64,000 nt of DNA. It comes from Frigoribacterium sp. JB110 (GTDB lineage: Bacteria > Actinomycetota > Actinomycetes > Actinomycetales > Microbacteriaceae). The notes below the pieces were generated by a model. The model was not told the origin of the DNA, searched no databases, and saw nothing but the letters and a program-made list of their open reading frames with translations. This document shows, piece after piece, positions 8,668 to 16,401 of the stretch (within the stretch, counting starts at the first letter, position 1; each line of letters opens with the position of its first letter). The DNA lies in the NCBI RefSeq assembly GCF_900163665.1, contig NZ_FUIA01000001.1:1-64000 (forward strand), in the 5' to 3' direction. Made by a program: the position numbers and the translations under genes.

Positions 8668-8680
8668 AAGGAGCAACACC

Positions 8681-9781
8681 ATGGCCTATGGCCGTCTCGC
8701 CGCGATGAGCGGTGTGCGAATGACAGAGATCCAAGAGTACGAGCTGCCGGAGCCCGTCGAGGGCCAGGTGCTGATGCGGGTATCGAAGGCGAACGTCTGC
8801 GGGTCCGACATCCACATGTGGGAGGGCAACCACATCTTCCGCGACCATGTCATGGGCCATGAGATGACGGGGGTGGTCGAGGCGCTCGGCGATGGGGTCG
8901 CCACTGACTCCGCCGGGTCGCCGATCTCGATCGGCGACCGGATCGTCCCCGTGTATTACCAGACCTGTCAGCGGTGCCCGAACTGCTTGCAAGGGCTCTT
9001 CAACATCTGCGAGCACGGCAGTGACTTCCAGGGAGCCCCTGCCGCGAGGGAGCCGCATTTCACGGGCGCGTTCGCGACGCACTACGTGGTGCAGCGCGCG
9101 CAGTACTTCTTCAAGGTGCCGGACGAGGTGCCGGACACTGTCGCGGCCGGTGCGAACTGCGGATTCGCACAGATGCTGTACGTGCTCGACCAGTGCGGCG
9201 CGCTCGCCGACCGTACTGTCGTCATCCAGGGTGCCGGAGGAGTCGGGCTCTTCGCTGCGGCTATCGCTTCTGTCTCCGGCGCGGAGGTGATCGTGGTCGA
9301 CGGGGTCGCCGACCGCCTCAGCGACGCGGAGCGGTTCGGTGCGAACCACATCGTCGACATGGGGGAGTTCCCCACAGTCGAGGACCGCCGCAAGCGGATC
9401 GTCGAGTTGGCAGGGCGCGAACCGGACATCGTGGTCGAGGCCGCCGGGGTGCCTGTCGCGCTCGACGAGGCCATCCGGCTCGTGCGCGCCGGCGGAGAGG
9501 TCGTCGAGGTCGGCAATGTGAGCGTGTCGGAGGAACGCGCAGCCGCGATCCTGCCGGGTCTCATCACCCGCAAATGCCTCACGATCCGTGGCACGCTGAG
9601 GTACCAGCCATGGTATCTCGCGAGGGCGCTTCGTCTGCTGGCGCGGGAAGGGCACCGCTTCCCGTTCTCCTCGCTGACCGACAGGGAGTACGCGCTCGAA
9701 GAAACGCAGCTCGCGCTCGAGCGCGCCGCGAACAAGCAGGTTGCCCGCGCCATCATCGATCCGCAGCGGAGTGCGCGGTGA
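8681..9781 (+). CDS. Zinc-dependent alcohol dehydrogenase
   Basis: 366 aa medium-chain dehydrogenase/reductase. Catalytic zinc ligands are the Cys in NVCGSDIHMWEG near 38 and His-Glu in GHEMTGVVE near 62. Four structural-zinc cysteines lie in CQRCPNCLQGLFNIC near 97-111. The Rossmann motif is VIQGAGGVGLFAA near 182. It probably oxidises a hydroxyl of the imported acid to an aldehyde or ketone. The start has GAAGGAGC upstream. The stop overlaps the GTG of the next gene. Substrate unknown; the context (CoA-acylating dehydrogenase two genes on) favours an aldehyde product. Confidence 0.8.
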   Translation: MAYGRLAAMSGVRMTEIQEYELPEPVEGQVLMRVSKANVCGSDIHMWEGNHIFRDHVMGHEMTGVVEALGDGVATDSAGSPISIGDRIVPVYYQTCQRCPNCLQGLFNICEHGSDFQGAPAAREPHFTGAFATHYVVQRAQYFFKVPDEVPDTVAAGANCGFAQMLYVLDQCGALADRTVVIQGAGGVGLFAAAIASVSGAEVIVVDGVADRLSDAERFGANHIVDMGEFPTVEDRRKRIVELAGREPDIVVEAAGVPVALDEAIRLVRAGGEVVEVGNVSVSEERAAAILPGLITRKCLTIRGTLRYQPWYLARALRLLAREGHRFPFSSLTDREYALEETQLALERAANKQVARAIIDPQRSAR

Positions 9782-10623
9782 GGGCCGCGCTCTACGTTCC
9801 GGGGAGTTCGCCGCGGATGATCCAGAAGGCGCGCACTCTCGAGGCGGACGCGGTGATCCTCGATCTCGAGGACGCGGTCACCCCCGACCAGAAGGGTGCG
9901 GCGCGGGAACATGTCGCCGCTGAACTGTCGCGCACTCGCGGAGGGGCCCGCTGGGTGCGGGTGAATCCGGGCGACAGCGACGAGCATCGTGCCGATGTCG
10001 CGATGATCGTCGCGACGGCGCCGGATGCGATCGTGCTGCCGAAAGCAGAACCTGCGTCACTGGCCGCCCTCGACGCCCGCCTCGACGCGCAGGGAAGCTC
10101 GATTCCGATCGTGGCGCTGGTTGAGACATGCATGGGGCTGCTCGAGCTGGGGAGCCTGTGTCGGGCCAGCCCGCGGCTCACCGGGCTCCAACTCGGTGCC
10201 GAGGATCTCACCGCGGAGCTGGCCGTCGCGCGCACCCGGGGCGGCGAGGAGATCCGGTTCGCCCGTCACCAGCTCGCCGTCGCCGCGCGCGCGCACGGCC
10301 TGATGGCGATCGACACGCCCCAGCTCGACATTGCCGATGAGGTGTCGCTTGTCGCCGACACACGCATTGCCCGGTCGTGCGGCATGACAGGCAAGGCCTG
10401 CATCCATCCCTCGCAGCTGCAGATCGTGGCCGAGGCGTTCCGCCCTGGTGCGCACGACATCGAGTGGGCGCGGGACGTCGTGCGCGCCGCTGCGGACGCG
10501 ACCGAGCGGGGCGTCGGAGCGGTCGCGCTTCACGGGCAGATGATCGATGCCCCAGTGCTTGCACGAGCCAGGCGGATACTCGCAACCCTCGAGGCCGCCC
10601 CGACGCCATCCGATTCCGTATGA
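9778..10623 (+). CDS. HpcH/HpaI aldolase / CitE-like acyl-CoA lyase
   Basis: 281 aa TIM-barrel lyase. Motifs: ALYVPGSSPRMIQKA at the N-terminus (CoA-side arginine), VILDLEDAV near 30 (metal-binding acidic pair), a conserved glutamate in ALVETCMG near 115, and LGAEDLTAEL near 140. The family includes citrate lyase beta-like, malyl-CoA and citramalyl-CoA lyases, which cleave or form 3-hydroxyacyl-CoA bonds with Mg2+. The GTG start overlaps the dehydrogenase stop (GTGA). Its place between an alcohol dehydrogenase and a CoA-acylating aldehyde dehydrogenase suggests a CoA-thioester substrate. The exact reaction cannot be read from the sequence. Confidence 0.78.
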   Translation: MRAALYVPGSSPRMIQKARTLEADAVILDLEDAVTPDQKGAAREHVAAELSRTRGGARWVRVNPGDSDEHRADVAMIVATAPDAIVLPKAEPASLAALDARLDAQGSSIPIVALVETCMGLLELGSLCRASPRLTGLQLGAEDLTAELAVARTRGGEEIRFARHQLAVAARAHGLMAIDTPQLDIADEVSLVADTRIARSCGMTGKACIHPSQLQIVAEAFRPGAHDIEWARDVVRAAADATERGVGAVALHGQMIDAPVLARARRILATLEAAPTPSDSV

Positions 10624-10634
10624 AGGAGAGAACA

Positions 10635-12038
10635 ATGACCACCACAGAGATCCCCGAGCTGATCGTCCGCGCCAGCGCGGCCCAGAGGATCGCCGCGAGC
10701 TACGACCAAGAACAAGTGCGTCGCATAGCCGGCGCGATCGGATGGCTCGCGGTCCAGCGCGCTTCGGACTGGGCCGAGATGGTCTTCGCGGAGACGCGCT
10801 TGGGTGATGTGGCCAGCAAGGTGACGCGCACCTCGACGCGCGCTCGCGTGCTGATGCGCGACTACCAGGCGGCGCGGACGGTCGGCGTGATCGAGACGGA
10901 CGAGGCGAGGAGCCTGGTCAAGATCGGCAAGCCGGTCGGCGTCGTCGCCGCGCTCGTGCCGACTACGGTGCCGGAGGGTGTCGTATTCATCGGCGCGATG
11001 AACGCGATCATGGGTCGCAATGCGACGGTCTTCTCGCCGCATCCGCGTGCCAAGGGCAGTACGGCCCGGATCGTGGCGGAGCTGCGAGAACTGCTGCGAC
11101 GACTGAATGTCCCGGAGGATCTGCTTCTGTGCATCGAGAGCCCGAGCGTGGACAAGACCAACGAGCTGATGAGCGGCGCCGACCTGGTGGTCGCAACAGG
11201 GGGTGCGCCGATGGTGAAGGCTGCGTACTCTTCGGGGACGCCTGCGTACGGGGTCGGGGCGGGCAATGCCGTCGCCGTCGCAGACGAGACAGCGGATCTC
11301 GACCACGTCGCATCCGAGATCGCCTCATCGCAACGCAGCGATCTCGCAATCGGGTGTTCGACTGAGAATGCGGCCGTCGTCGTGTCGGACGTGTACGAGG
11401 ACGCCATTGCTGCCTTCCGGCGTGCGGGTGCCCACGTGTGCACGTCGGAGGAGAAGGAGCGACTCCGGTCGGTGCTCTTCGCGGACGGCCACCTGAACGC
11501 TGACCTGATCTGCAAACCGGCCGGAGTGATCGCCGAGGCTGCGGGAATCGATCTCGCGAACGGTGAGGACTGGCTGATCGTCGAGGAGTCGGGCTTCGGC
11601 AGGGAGTTCCCCTTCTCCGGCGAGAAGCTTTCAGTGGTCGTCGCGCTCTACCGCGCAAACGGCTTCGACGACGCGATCGATATCGTCAACGGTGTCCACG
11701 CGTACAGCGGCGCCGGTCACTCCTGCGGTATCTACTCGGCGGACAACGAGCGGGTGATGCGGTTCGCAGAGAGCACGAACACCGTCCGCGTCGCGGTCGG
11801 CCAGGCGACGACGAAGTCGAACGCTGGCGGCTGGACCACGGGCATGCCGCTCACGATCAATCTGGGCTGCGGCACGTGGGGAGGCAACATCGCATCAGAG
11901 AACGTGACGTGGAAGCACTACATCAACACCACGTGGGTCGCGCGCCCGATCGAGAATCCCGTGATCCCGTCGGATGGGGAGCTGTTCGGTAGCCTTGTCG
12001 ATGAGCCCGATCTGTTTGTCGGCTACGGCGCCTTGTGA
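10635..12038 (+). CDS. CoA-acylating aldehyde dehydrogenase, SauS/AdhE-N like
   Basis: 467 aa aldehyde dehydrogenase of the acylating type. The catalytic cysteine lies in AIGCSTENAAVV, replacing the classical GQxC site. The stretch VGVVAALVPTTVPEGVVF and the C-terminal GCGTWGGNIASENVTWKHY are hallmarks shared with sulfoacetaldehyde dehydrogenase (acylating) SauS, PduP/EutE relatives and the N-domain of AdhE. It should convert an aldehyde plus CoA and NAD(P)+ to acyl-CoA. It starts 11 bp after the lyase with AAGGAGAG as ribosome site. A sulfonate substrate is possible, but no sulfonate-specific partner (SauT, Xsc) is present. Confidence 0.8.
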   Translation: MTTTEIPELIVRASAAQRIAASYDQEQVRRIAGAIGWLAVQRASDWAEMVFAETRLGDVASKVTRTSTRARVLMRDYQAARTVGVIETDEARSLVKIGKPVGVVAALVPTTVPEGVVFIGAMNAIMGRNATVFSPHPRAKGSTARIVAELRELLRRLNVPEDLLLCIESPSVDKTNELMSGADLVVATGGAPMVKAAYSSGTPAYGVGAGNAVAVADETADLDHVASEIASSQRSDLAIGCSTENAAVVVSDVYEDAIAAFRRAGAHVCTSEEKERLRSVLFADGHLNADLICKPAGVIAEAAGIDLANGEDWLIVEESGFGREFPFSGEKLSVVVALYRANGFDDAIDIVNGVHAYSGAGHSCGIYSADNERVMRFAESTNTVRVAVGQATTKSNAGGWTTGMPLTINLGCGTWGGNIASENVTWKHYINTTWVARPIENPVIPSDGELFGSLVDEPDLFVGYGAL

Positions 12039-12078
12039 GGACGGCGACGGGACGGGCGGCTCGAGAAAGTGAGGCGCC

Positions 12079-12798
12079 ATGACCGAGGAACCGCCGTCGA
12101 CGCCCCCGGACCCGCCCGAAATCCCATTCGCGGATGAGCTGGTCGGTCGATTGATCCGTCGGCTCTCCTCGCTCCGCGAGGGCGAGCGGCTGCCGAGCGA
12201 GCGCGCCCTCGCCGATACGCTCGGGGTGAGCCGAACAGCGCTGCGCGACCGTCTGATGCGCCTGGAAGCGATCGGCGTCGTGGAACGCAGGGCAGGATCC
12301 GGCACCTACTTGCGGGGGCTGTCGTCTCGTATGACCAGCGACACCCTCGCGATGGGGATGCTCGTGAACAACCTGAACCCGGGGTCGATGATGCCCGTGC
12401 GCCGTGCGCTCGAACGCGAAGCAGCGCGGCAGGCGGCGATGCGCATCGATCACATCAACCTGGCGCACATGGCGGTGGCCCTGGACCGGATGGCCTCATC
12501 CGTCGATGACGGTGCGTTCCGGGAGGCCGATCACGCCTTTCACACGGCGCTCATCGCCGCATCTGGCGTGCCAGGGCTGGAGTTCTTCGGCGAGATGCTT
12601 CGGGACATCCTGTGGGCGACAGTGCGCGAAGTGCCGCTCGCGGAGCGCGTATCTCAGCTGACTGACCTTCACGTCGATATCTACCAGGCCGTGCGCGACT
12701 CAGATCCGGATGCCGCGATGCGCGCCGTGGACGTGCACTTCGACTGGTTCGACGGCGCGATCGCGCGCGGCACCATCAGCGGCGGTGAGAGTTCCTGA
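12079..12798 (+). CDS. GntR-family regulator, FadR/FCD subfamily
   Basis: 239 aa. The winged helix-turn-helix covers residues 15-75 (GERLPSERALADTLGVSRTALRDRLMRLEAIGVVERRAGSG). The C-terminal FCD ligand domain carries the expected metal/acid-binding residues (ADHAFHTALIAAS and DLHVDIYQAV). FCD domains usually bind carboxylic acids. Being the last gene of the TRAP operon, it is the likely regulator, and two FadR-type sites 21 bp apart lie before dctP. Its N-terminal 15 residues are proline rich and may be unstructured. Confidence 0.82.
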   Translation: MTEEPPSTPPDPPEIPFADELVGRLIRRLSSLREGERLPSERALADTLGVSRTALRDRLMRLEAIGVVERRAGSGTYLRGLSSRMTSDTLAMGMLVNNLNPGSMMPVRRALEREAARQAAMRIDHINLAHMAVALDRMASSVDDGAFREADHAFHTALIAASGVPGLEFFGEMLRDILWATVREVPLAERVSQLTDLHVDIYQAVRDSDPDAAMRAVDVHFDWFDGAIARGTISGGESS

Positions 12799-12915
12799 AC
12801 ACGACTGTCGGCGTGTATGTCCGTTCGCCGTCGGCAGCGTGTGGTGAGCACCGATTGACGTACCTGGTCCACAGCGCGATCAGGCGTTGTATCCGGCGCG
12901 AGGTCGGGACCGTGA

Positions 12916-13386
12916 TCAGATCGCGTCGGTGATGTCGGCGATCGTCGCCTCGAGTGCGTCGATCAGGGCGTCGGCGTCGACGTAGAGCGCCTTGCCGTGC
13001 GCCCCTGCCCCCATCGAGACGTGCTTTCCTCGCATGCGCTCATCGGCATACACGGGCCACGCCGTCGTTGAGCCGAGCGGCACGATCGTTCCGCGCTCGA
13101 AGCCCGTCGCTTCGAGCGCGAGCTCTGCCTCCGGCAGTCGCAGCTTGTTGACCCCGACGACGCCGCGCAGCTTCGACCACGAGATCGAGCGGTCGCCGGG
13201 AACCAGGGCGAAATAATAGGCGTCGCCCTTCCCTTTCACGACCAATGACTTCACGATGTCGGCCGGGGTGACTCCGCGCAGCCGTGCCGCCTCTTCGAGA
13301 GATGCCGCATTCGGCGTCTGCTCGATCCGCACATCGAGGCCCAGCGACTCGGCGGCCGCGCGCACCCGATCGGAACGATCCGTCAT
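12916..13386 (-). CDS. YbaK/EbsC family aminoacyl-tRNA deacylase
   Basis: 156 aa single-domain YbaK/ProX fold that hydrolyses mischarged aminoacyl-tRNA in trans. Conserved elements are the catalytic lysine region VKSLVVKGKGDAYYFALVPGDRSISW near 45-70 and the C-terminal MGAGAHGKALYVDADALI with its GXXXP-like glycine-rich turn. A GAGAGGGGAA ribosome site lies just before the ATG. It converges with the GntR gene. The 117 bp between them has nothing I can name. Confidence 0.8.
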   Translation of the reverse strand: MTDRSDRVRAAAESLGLDVRIEQTPNAASLEEAARLRGVTPADIVKSLVVKGKGDAYYFALVPGDRSISWSKLRGVVGVNKLRLPEAELALEATGFERGTIVPLGSTTAWPVYADERMRGKHVSMGAGAHGKALYVDADALIDALEATIADITDAI

Positions 13387-13450
13387 CCGATTCCCCTCTC
13401 ACCAACCTGTGCTGCGCCGGATGCCCGTGGCGGCATCCGGCGTGCGAAAG

Positions 13451-13490
13451 AAGCCCCACCGTCGCGGCGAAGCGATCGACGGTGGGGCTT
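13451..13490 (-). terminator. Rho-independent terminator
   Basis: Perfect 14-bp stem (AAGCCCCACCGTCG at 13451-13464 with 13477-13490), 12-nt loop, then a T-rich stretch on the minus strand. It ends transcription of the membrane-protein gene at 13501-14013, and its plus side also has TTTCT. Confidence 0.75.
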
Positions 13491-13500
13491 TCTCAGCGCT

Positions 13501-14013
13501 TTACGCGTCAGGGGCCGACAGCGGGTCGTCGGCGACCCACAGCTCGTCGTCCGCGCGGAGCGTCTGCCAGGCGACGAACGCGATGCCGAACGCGGCACCG
13601 AGGCCCAGAAGAACGGCGAGTACGGGGCCTGTCTTGCGCTTCTTCTTCGGCGGCTCGACGATCACCGTGCGTCCGGTGGCCTGTCGCGCCGCGTCCCATG
13701 CGCCGGCCGCACGGCCGACGAGCGAGCCGACGGCGGGGAGGACGCGGTTGTCGAGCGTCTTCTTGGACGCCGCGTAGCCGCGCTCCGCATAGGGGCGCGC
13801 CCGGTCGACGTAGGGGGAGAGGTATTCGTCGTACTTCTCCTGAGCGGCGGGAGCCAGCCGCTCGCGCCCGAAGCGCTTGGCCTGCTTCCCGACGACGCGT
13901 GCCAGGGCAGCGGCATCGCCGGCGACAACCTGCTGCTTCTCCCACAGCTCTGCTGCCGACTTCTGGAGCTTCTTGAGCTCCTTTTTCTGCTTCTTGCTCG
14001 GGCTGAGGCTCAC
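13501..14013 (-). CDS. Basic single-pass membrane protein, unknown
   Basis: 170 aa. A lysine-rich N-terminus (KKQKKELKKLQKSAAELWEKQQ) with coiled-coil tendency is followed by an alpha-helical middle, a basic patch PPKKKRKTG near 125 and one transmembrane segment PVLAVLLGLGAAFGIAFVAW (about 130-150). The short acidic tail ends near DPLSAPDA. This predicts an N-in protein on the inner face of the membrane. GTG start with a GGGAGGG ribosome site. Similar short proteins recur beside ppiA in Microbacteriaceae, but I know no function. Confidence 0.65.
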   Translation of the reverse strand: MSLSPSKKQKKELKKLQKSAAELWEKQQVVAGDAAALARVVGKQAKRFGRERLAPAAQEKYDEYLSPYVDRARPYAERGYAASKKTLDNRVLPAVGSLVGRAAGAWDAARQATGRTVIVEPPKKKRKTGPVLAVLLGLGAAFGIAFVAWQTLRADDELWVADDPLSAPDA

Positions 14014-14146
14014 AGTGCCCTCCCTGATCGCTGACGGAACCGGTCAATCCATATCCTGCCACGGGAAGTGTTACCGCGCCGAGATAGTGACGAATCTCGC
14101 AGGGATCGGAGCAACCCCATAGCCGGAACCTGAAAGAATGGACGGC

Positions 14147-14701
14147 ATGGCTCTTCACACTGCAGTTGCAACCCTCCACACGAACCACGGCGACATCGTC
14201 GTCAACCTCTACGGCGACCACGCGCCGAAGACGGTGAAGAACTTCACGGGCCTCGCGGACGGCTCGCAGGAGTGGACCGACCCCCGCACGGACGAGAAGG
14301 GCGAAGGCCCCCTCTACAAGGACGTCATCTTCCACCGCATCATCCCGGGCTTCATGATCCAGGGCGGCGACCCGCTCGGTCAGGGCATCGGCGGCCCTGG
14401 CTACAACTTCGACGACGAGATCCACCCCGAACTGGGCTTCAACGAGCCCTACGTGCTCGCTATGGCGAACGCCGGCAAGCGCCCCGACGCGTTCGGCAAG
14501 CTCTCCGGCACGAACGGCTCGCAGTTCTTCATCACGACCGGCCCGACGCCGCACCTGCACGGCAAGCACACCGTCTTCGGTGCGGTCGCCGATGACGACT
14601 CGAAGCGCGTCGTCGACGCCATCTCAGCAGTTCCCACCGGCGCGCAGGATCGTCCGACCTCGGACGTCGTGATCACGTCGGTCGACATCGCCGCGGTCTG
14701 A
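14147..14701 (+). CDS. ppiA: Cyclophilin-type peptidyl-prolyl isomerase
   Basis: 184 aa cyclophilin. The catalytic arginine lies in VIFHRIIPGFMIQGGDP near 62-78, followed by GPGYNFDDEIHPEL, the substrate loop MANAGKRPDAFGKLSGTNGSQFFITTG, and the tryptophan position replaced by HLHGKHTVFG, as in actinobacterial PpiA. There is no signal peptide, so it is cytosolic. The start chosen is the second ATG (14147): family members begin MALHTAVA, and an AAGAAT -10-like box ends seven bases before it. The other ATG is at 14138. In Actinobacteria ppiA sits near gyrA and the origin, followed by rhomboid and crgA, as here. Confidence 0.88.
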   Translation: MALHTAVATLHTNHGDIVVNLYGDHAPKTVKNFTGLADGSQEWTDPRTDEKGEGPLYKDVIFHRIIPGFMIQGGDPLGQGIGGPGYNFDDEIHPELGFNEPYVLAMANAGKRPDAFGKLSGTNGSQFFITTGPTPHLHGKHTVFGAVADDDSKRVVDAISAVPTGAQDRPTSDVVITSVDIAAV

Positions 14702-14720
14702 CCGCGAGCGCTGACCGCAC

Positions 14721-15647
14721 GTGAGTACGGGAGACTTCGCGAGCAACCGCGACAACTACTGCTATCGGCATCCGAAGCGCCAGAGCTTCGTGCTGTGCCA
14801 GCGGTGCGCGCGGACCATCTGCGGCGAATGTCAGACCCAGGCGTCGGTCGGCTTCATTTGCCCCGAGTGCATCAAGGAGCAGCGCAAGAACCGCAGCCCC
14901 GCCATCAAGCGCGCCCAGCGCCGGTGGCGGGGCAGGGGCGGCGGGGTCGCGGCGCTGACGGGCGGCGGCACTCGCGGGATGATGTGGATCTTCATCCTCA
15001 CCGCCGTGCTGTTCCTCGTCGACTGGGCCGGCCAGGCGGGCGGGCTGTCGATCAGGCGGTTCCTGATGTTCGATGCCCCGGACATCTATCCCACGATTCC
15101 GGCACTCGCCGGCCTGGCGCCGGAGATGGGCCCGTTCCAGCCATGGCGAATCCTCACCGTGGCGCTCACGCACGGCGGGTTCATGCATCTGCTGCTGAAC
15201 ATGCTCGCGCTGTGGATGATCGGCCGCCAGCTCGAGCCGCTTCTCGGTACGGGTCGCTTCGTGACGACATATCTGCTCAGCACGGCAGGCGGATCGGCCG
15301 CAGCGGCAGTCCTGGCGATCACGACGCCCGTCGTCGGCGCATCCGGGGCGATCTTCGGCCTGTTCGGCTGTCTGCTGGTGATCGGCAGGCACCTGGGAGC
15401 CAACATGACGGGCATGATCGTCGTGCTCGGCATCAACCTCGTGCTCGGCTTCATTCCGGGGATGAACGTGTCGTGGCAGTCGCACGTCGGCGGTCTCGCG
15501 GTCGGTGCGCTCTGCGGCCTCGTCTTCACGCGTACGCGCCGGCGAGACCAGCGTTCGAAGCAGTACCTCGGGCTCGGCGCCATCGGCGTCGGTCTCGTCG
15601 CCCTGTTCTGCCTGCAGCCCCTCCTCGGCTACGTCGCGCTGACCTGA
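14721..15647 (+). CDS. Rhomboid family intramembrane serine protease
   Basis: 308 aa. The N-terminal 60 residues carry a B-box-like zinc-binding cluster (CYRHPKRQSFVLCQRCARTI, then CGEC and CPEC), common in actinobacterial rhomboids. Six to seven membrane segments follow. The active site is complete: HGGFMHLLLNMLALW near 153, nucleophile in GASGAIFGLFG near 212, and catalytic His in WQSHVGGLAVG near 255. It cleaves membrane proteins within the bilayer; substrates unknown. GTG start 19 bp after ppiA, so probably co-transcribed. Confidence 0.87.
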   Translation: MSTGDFASNRDNYCYRHPKRQSFVLCQRCARTICGECQTQASVGFICPECIKEQRKNRSPAIKRAQRRWRGRGGGVAALTGGGTRGMMWIFILTAVLFLVDWAGQAGGLSIRRFLMFDAPDIYPTIPALAGLAPEMGPFQPWRILTVALTHGGFMHLLLNMLALWMIGRQLEPLLGTGRFVTTYLLSTAGGSAAAAVLAITTPVVGASGAIFGLFGCLLVIGRHLGANMTGMIVVLGINLVLGFIPGMNVSWQSHVGGLAVGALCGLVFTRTRRRDQRSKQYLGLGAIGVGLVALFCLQPLLGYVALT

Positions 15648-16080
15648 GCGGTCGAACAACCGCGGCACATCGACTCAGCGGCCGGACTCGTCTCACCAGA
15701 CGGGTCCGGCCGCTTCTGCATGCGCTGAGGGCTCATCCACAGGACGCGAGGGCGCCGTCGCCCGCCGCGGCGCGGATGTGAGCTCGTGCGCGGGTCGGCG
15801 CCGGTCGATTCGTCCACCGTTTCTCCACACTTTTTCCTCGTTTTCCACCGCGACGAGGTGGTTTGTCCACTGTCCTACGAGGGTTTTCCCCGGAGTTATC
15901 CACAGGATTGTCCCCATCTGGGGAGAATCACACACGTGTTATTCACGCCTGGGGAGAGCCCTGTGGATGAATCACATGGGTGTAGTTCGATCAGCTGCGT
16001 TGAGGAAGGCGCAAGGCGCCCTTCGGCGCGGGGTACGAAAAAACCCCGCCACGGAGGGCGGGGTTCGTTCGAAGCGTGTG
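15648..16080. other. 433-bp gene-free region with a cluster of DnaA-box-like sites
   Basis: Within 15733-15970 there are eight 9-mers resembling DnaA boxes: TCATCCACA (15733-15741), TTCGTCCAC (15809-15817), TTCTCCACA (15821-15829), TTTTCCACC (15841-15849), TTGTCCACT (15863-15871), perfect TTATCCACA (15896-15904), TTATTCACG (15939-15947), and TCATCCACA on the minus strand (15962-15970). A T-rich run lies at 15819-15846. No coding frame is convincing. The neighbours (ppiA, rhomboid, crgA) are normally close to oriC. No dnaA or dnaN is in the window, so this is an origin-like or DnaA-titrating site, not a proven origin. Confidence 0.55.
16037..16065 (-). terminator. Rho-independent terminator of crgA
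   Basis: AACCCCGCC (16042-16050) pairs with GGCGGGGTT (16057-16065) around a 6-nt loop. On the minus strand it is followed by six Ts (16038-16043), 16 bp or so after the crgA stop. Confidence 0.8.
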
Positions 16081-16311
16081 TCAGCGCCAGCGCGTCGTCA
16101 TCAGGAATCCGATGAAGGCGATGCCGAAACCGATCATGAGGTTCCACGCGCCGATGTCGGGGATGGGGAACTGCTGGTCGGTGAGGTAGAACACGATGAT
16201 CCACACGAGCCCCAGCAGCATGAATCCCACCATGATGGGCTTGAACCACACGGGGTTGGGGGCGCCGGCGCCAGCGGGGCGCTCTGGTGTCTCGTCGGTC
16301 TCACGTGCCAT
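16081..16311 (-). CDS. crgA: Cell division protein CrgA
   Basis: 76 aa, typical for CrgA, which in Actinobacteria joins the divisome and influences FtsZ/PBP localisation. Two transmembrane segments are visible (about 26-44 and 54-72: PIMVGFMLLGLVWIIVFYLT and MIGFGIAFIGFLMTT), separated by DQQFPIPDIGAWN, with the conserved PVWFKPIM before the first. A -10 TAGACT (16318-16323) ends six bases before the ATG, so the mRNA is probably leaderless. It lies divergent from the sortase and downstream of the DnaA-box region. Confidence 0.88.
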   Translation of the reverse strand: MARETDETPERPAGAGAPNPVWFKPIMVGFMLLGLVWIIVFYLTDQQFPIPDIGAWNLMIGFGIAFIGFLMTTRWR

Positions 16312-16388
16312 GCCGACAGTCTACTGGGGGATGCGTCCGCCGCGGAACCAGCAGGCCGCCGTGGCGGATTCGCAGAGGTTGAGCACTC

Positions 16389-16394
16389 TAAGAT
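16389..16394 (+). promoter_or_regulatory. -10 box of the sortase gene
   Basis: TAAGAT, seven bases before the ATG at 16402. It decides the start: the upstream ATG at 16393 lies inside the -10 box and could not be on this transcript. Confidence 0.5.
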
Positions 16395-16401
16395 GGTGAC
16401 C

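Noticed and set aside
6544..8682. 712-codon open frame on the minus strand
   Set aside because: Antisense to the whole TRAP operon; composition is low-complexity (Arg/Glu/His runs), and the plus-strand genes have clear family motifs.
12796..12830. Similarity of the GntR gene end to the 1001-1025 hairpin region
   Set aside because: Only 13 bases (TCCTGAACACGAC) match exactly and the hairpin partner arm is missing, so it may be chance.
15778..16401. N-terminal extension of the sortase frame through the DnaA-box region
   Set aside because: It crosses crgA on the other strand and a terminator; the -10 at 16389-16394 places the start at 16402.
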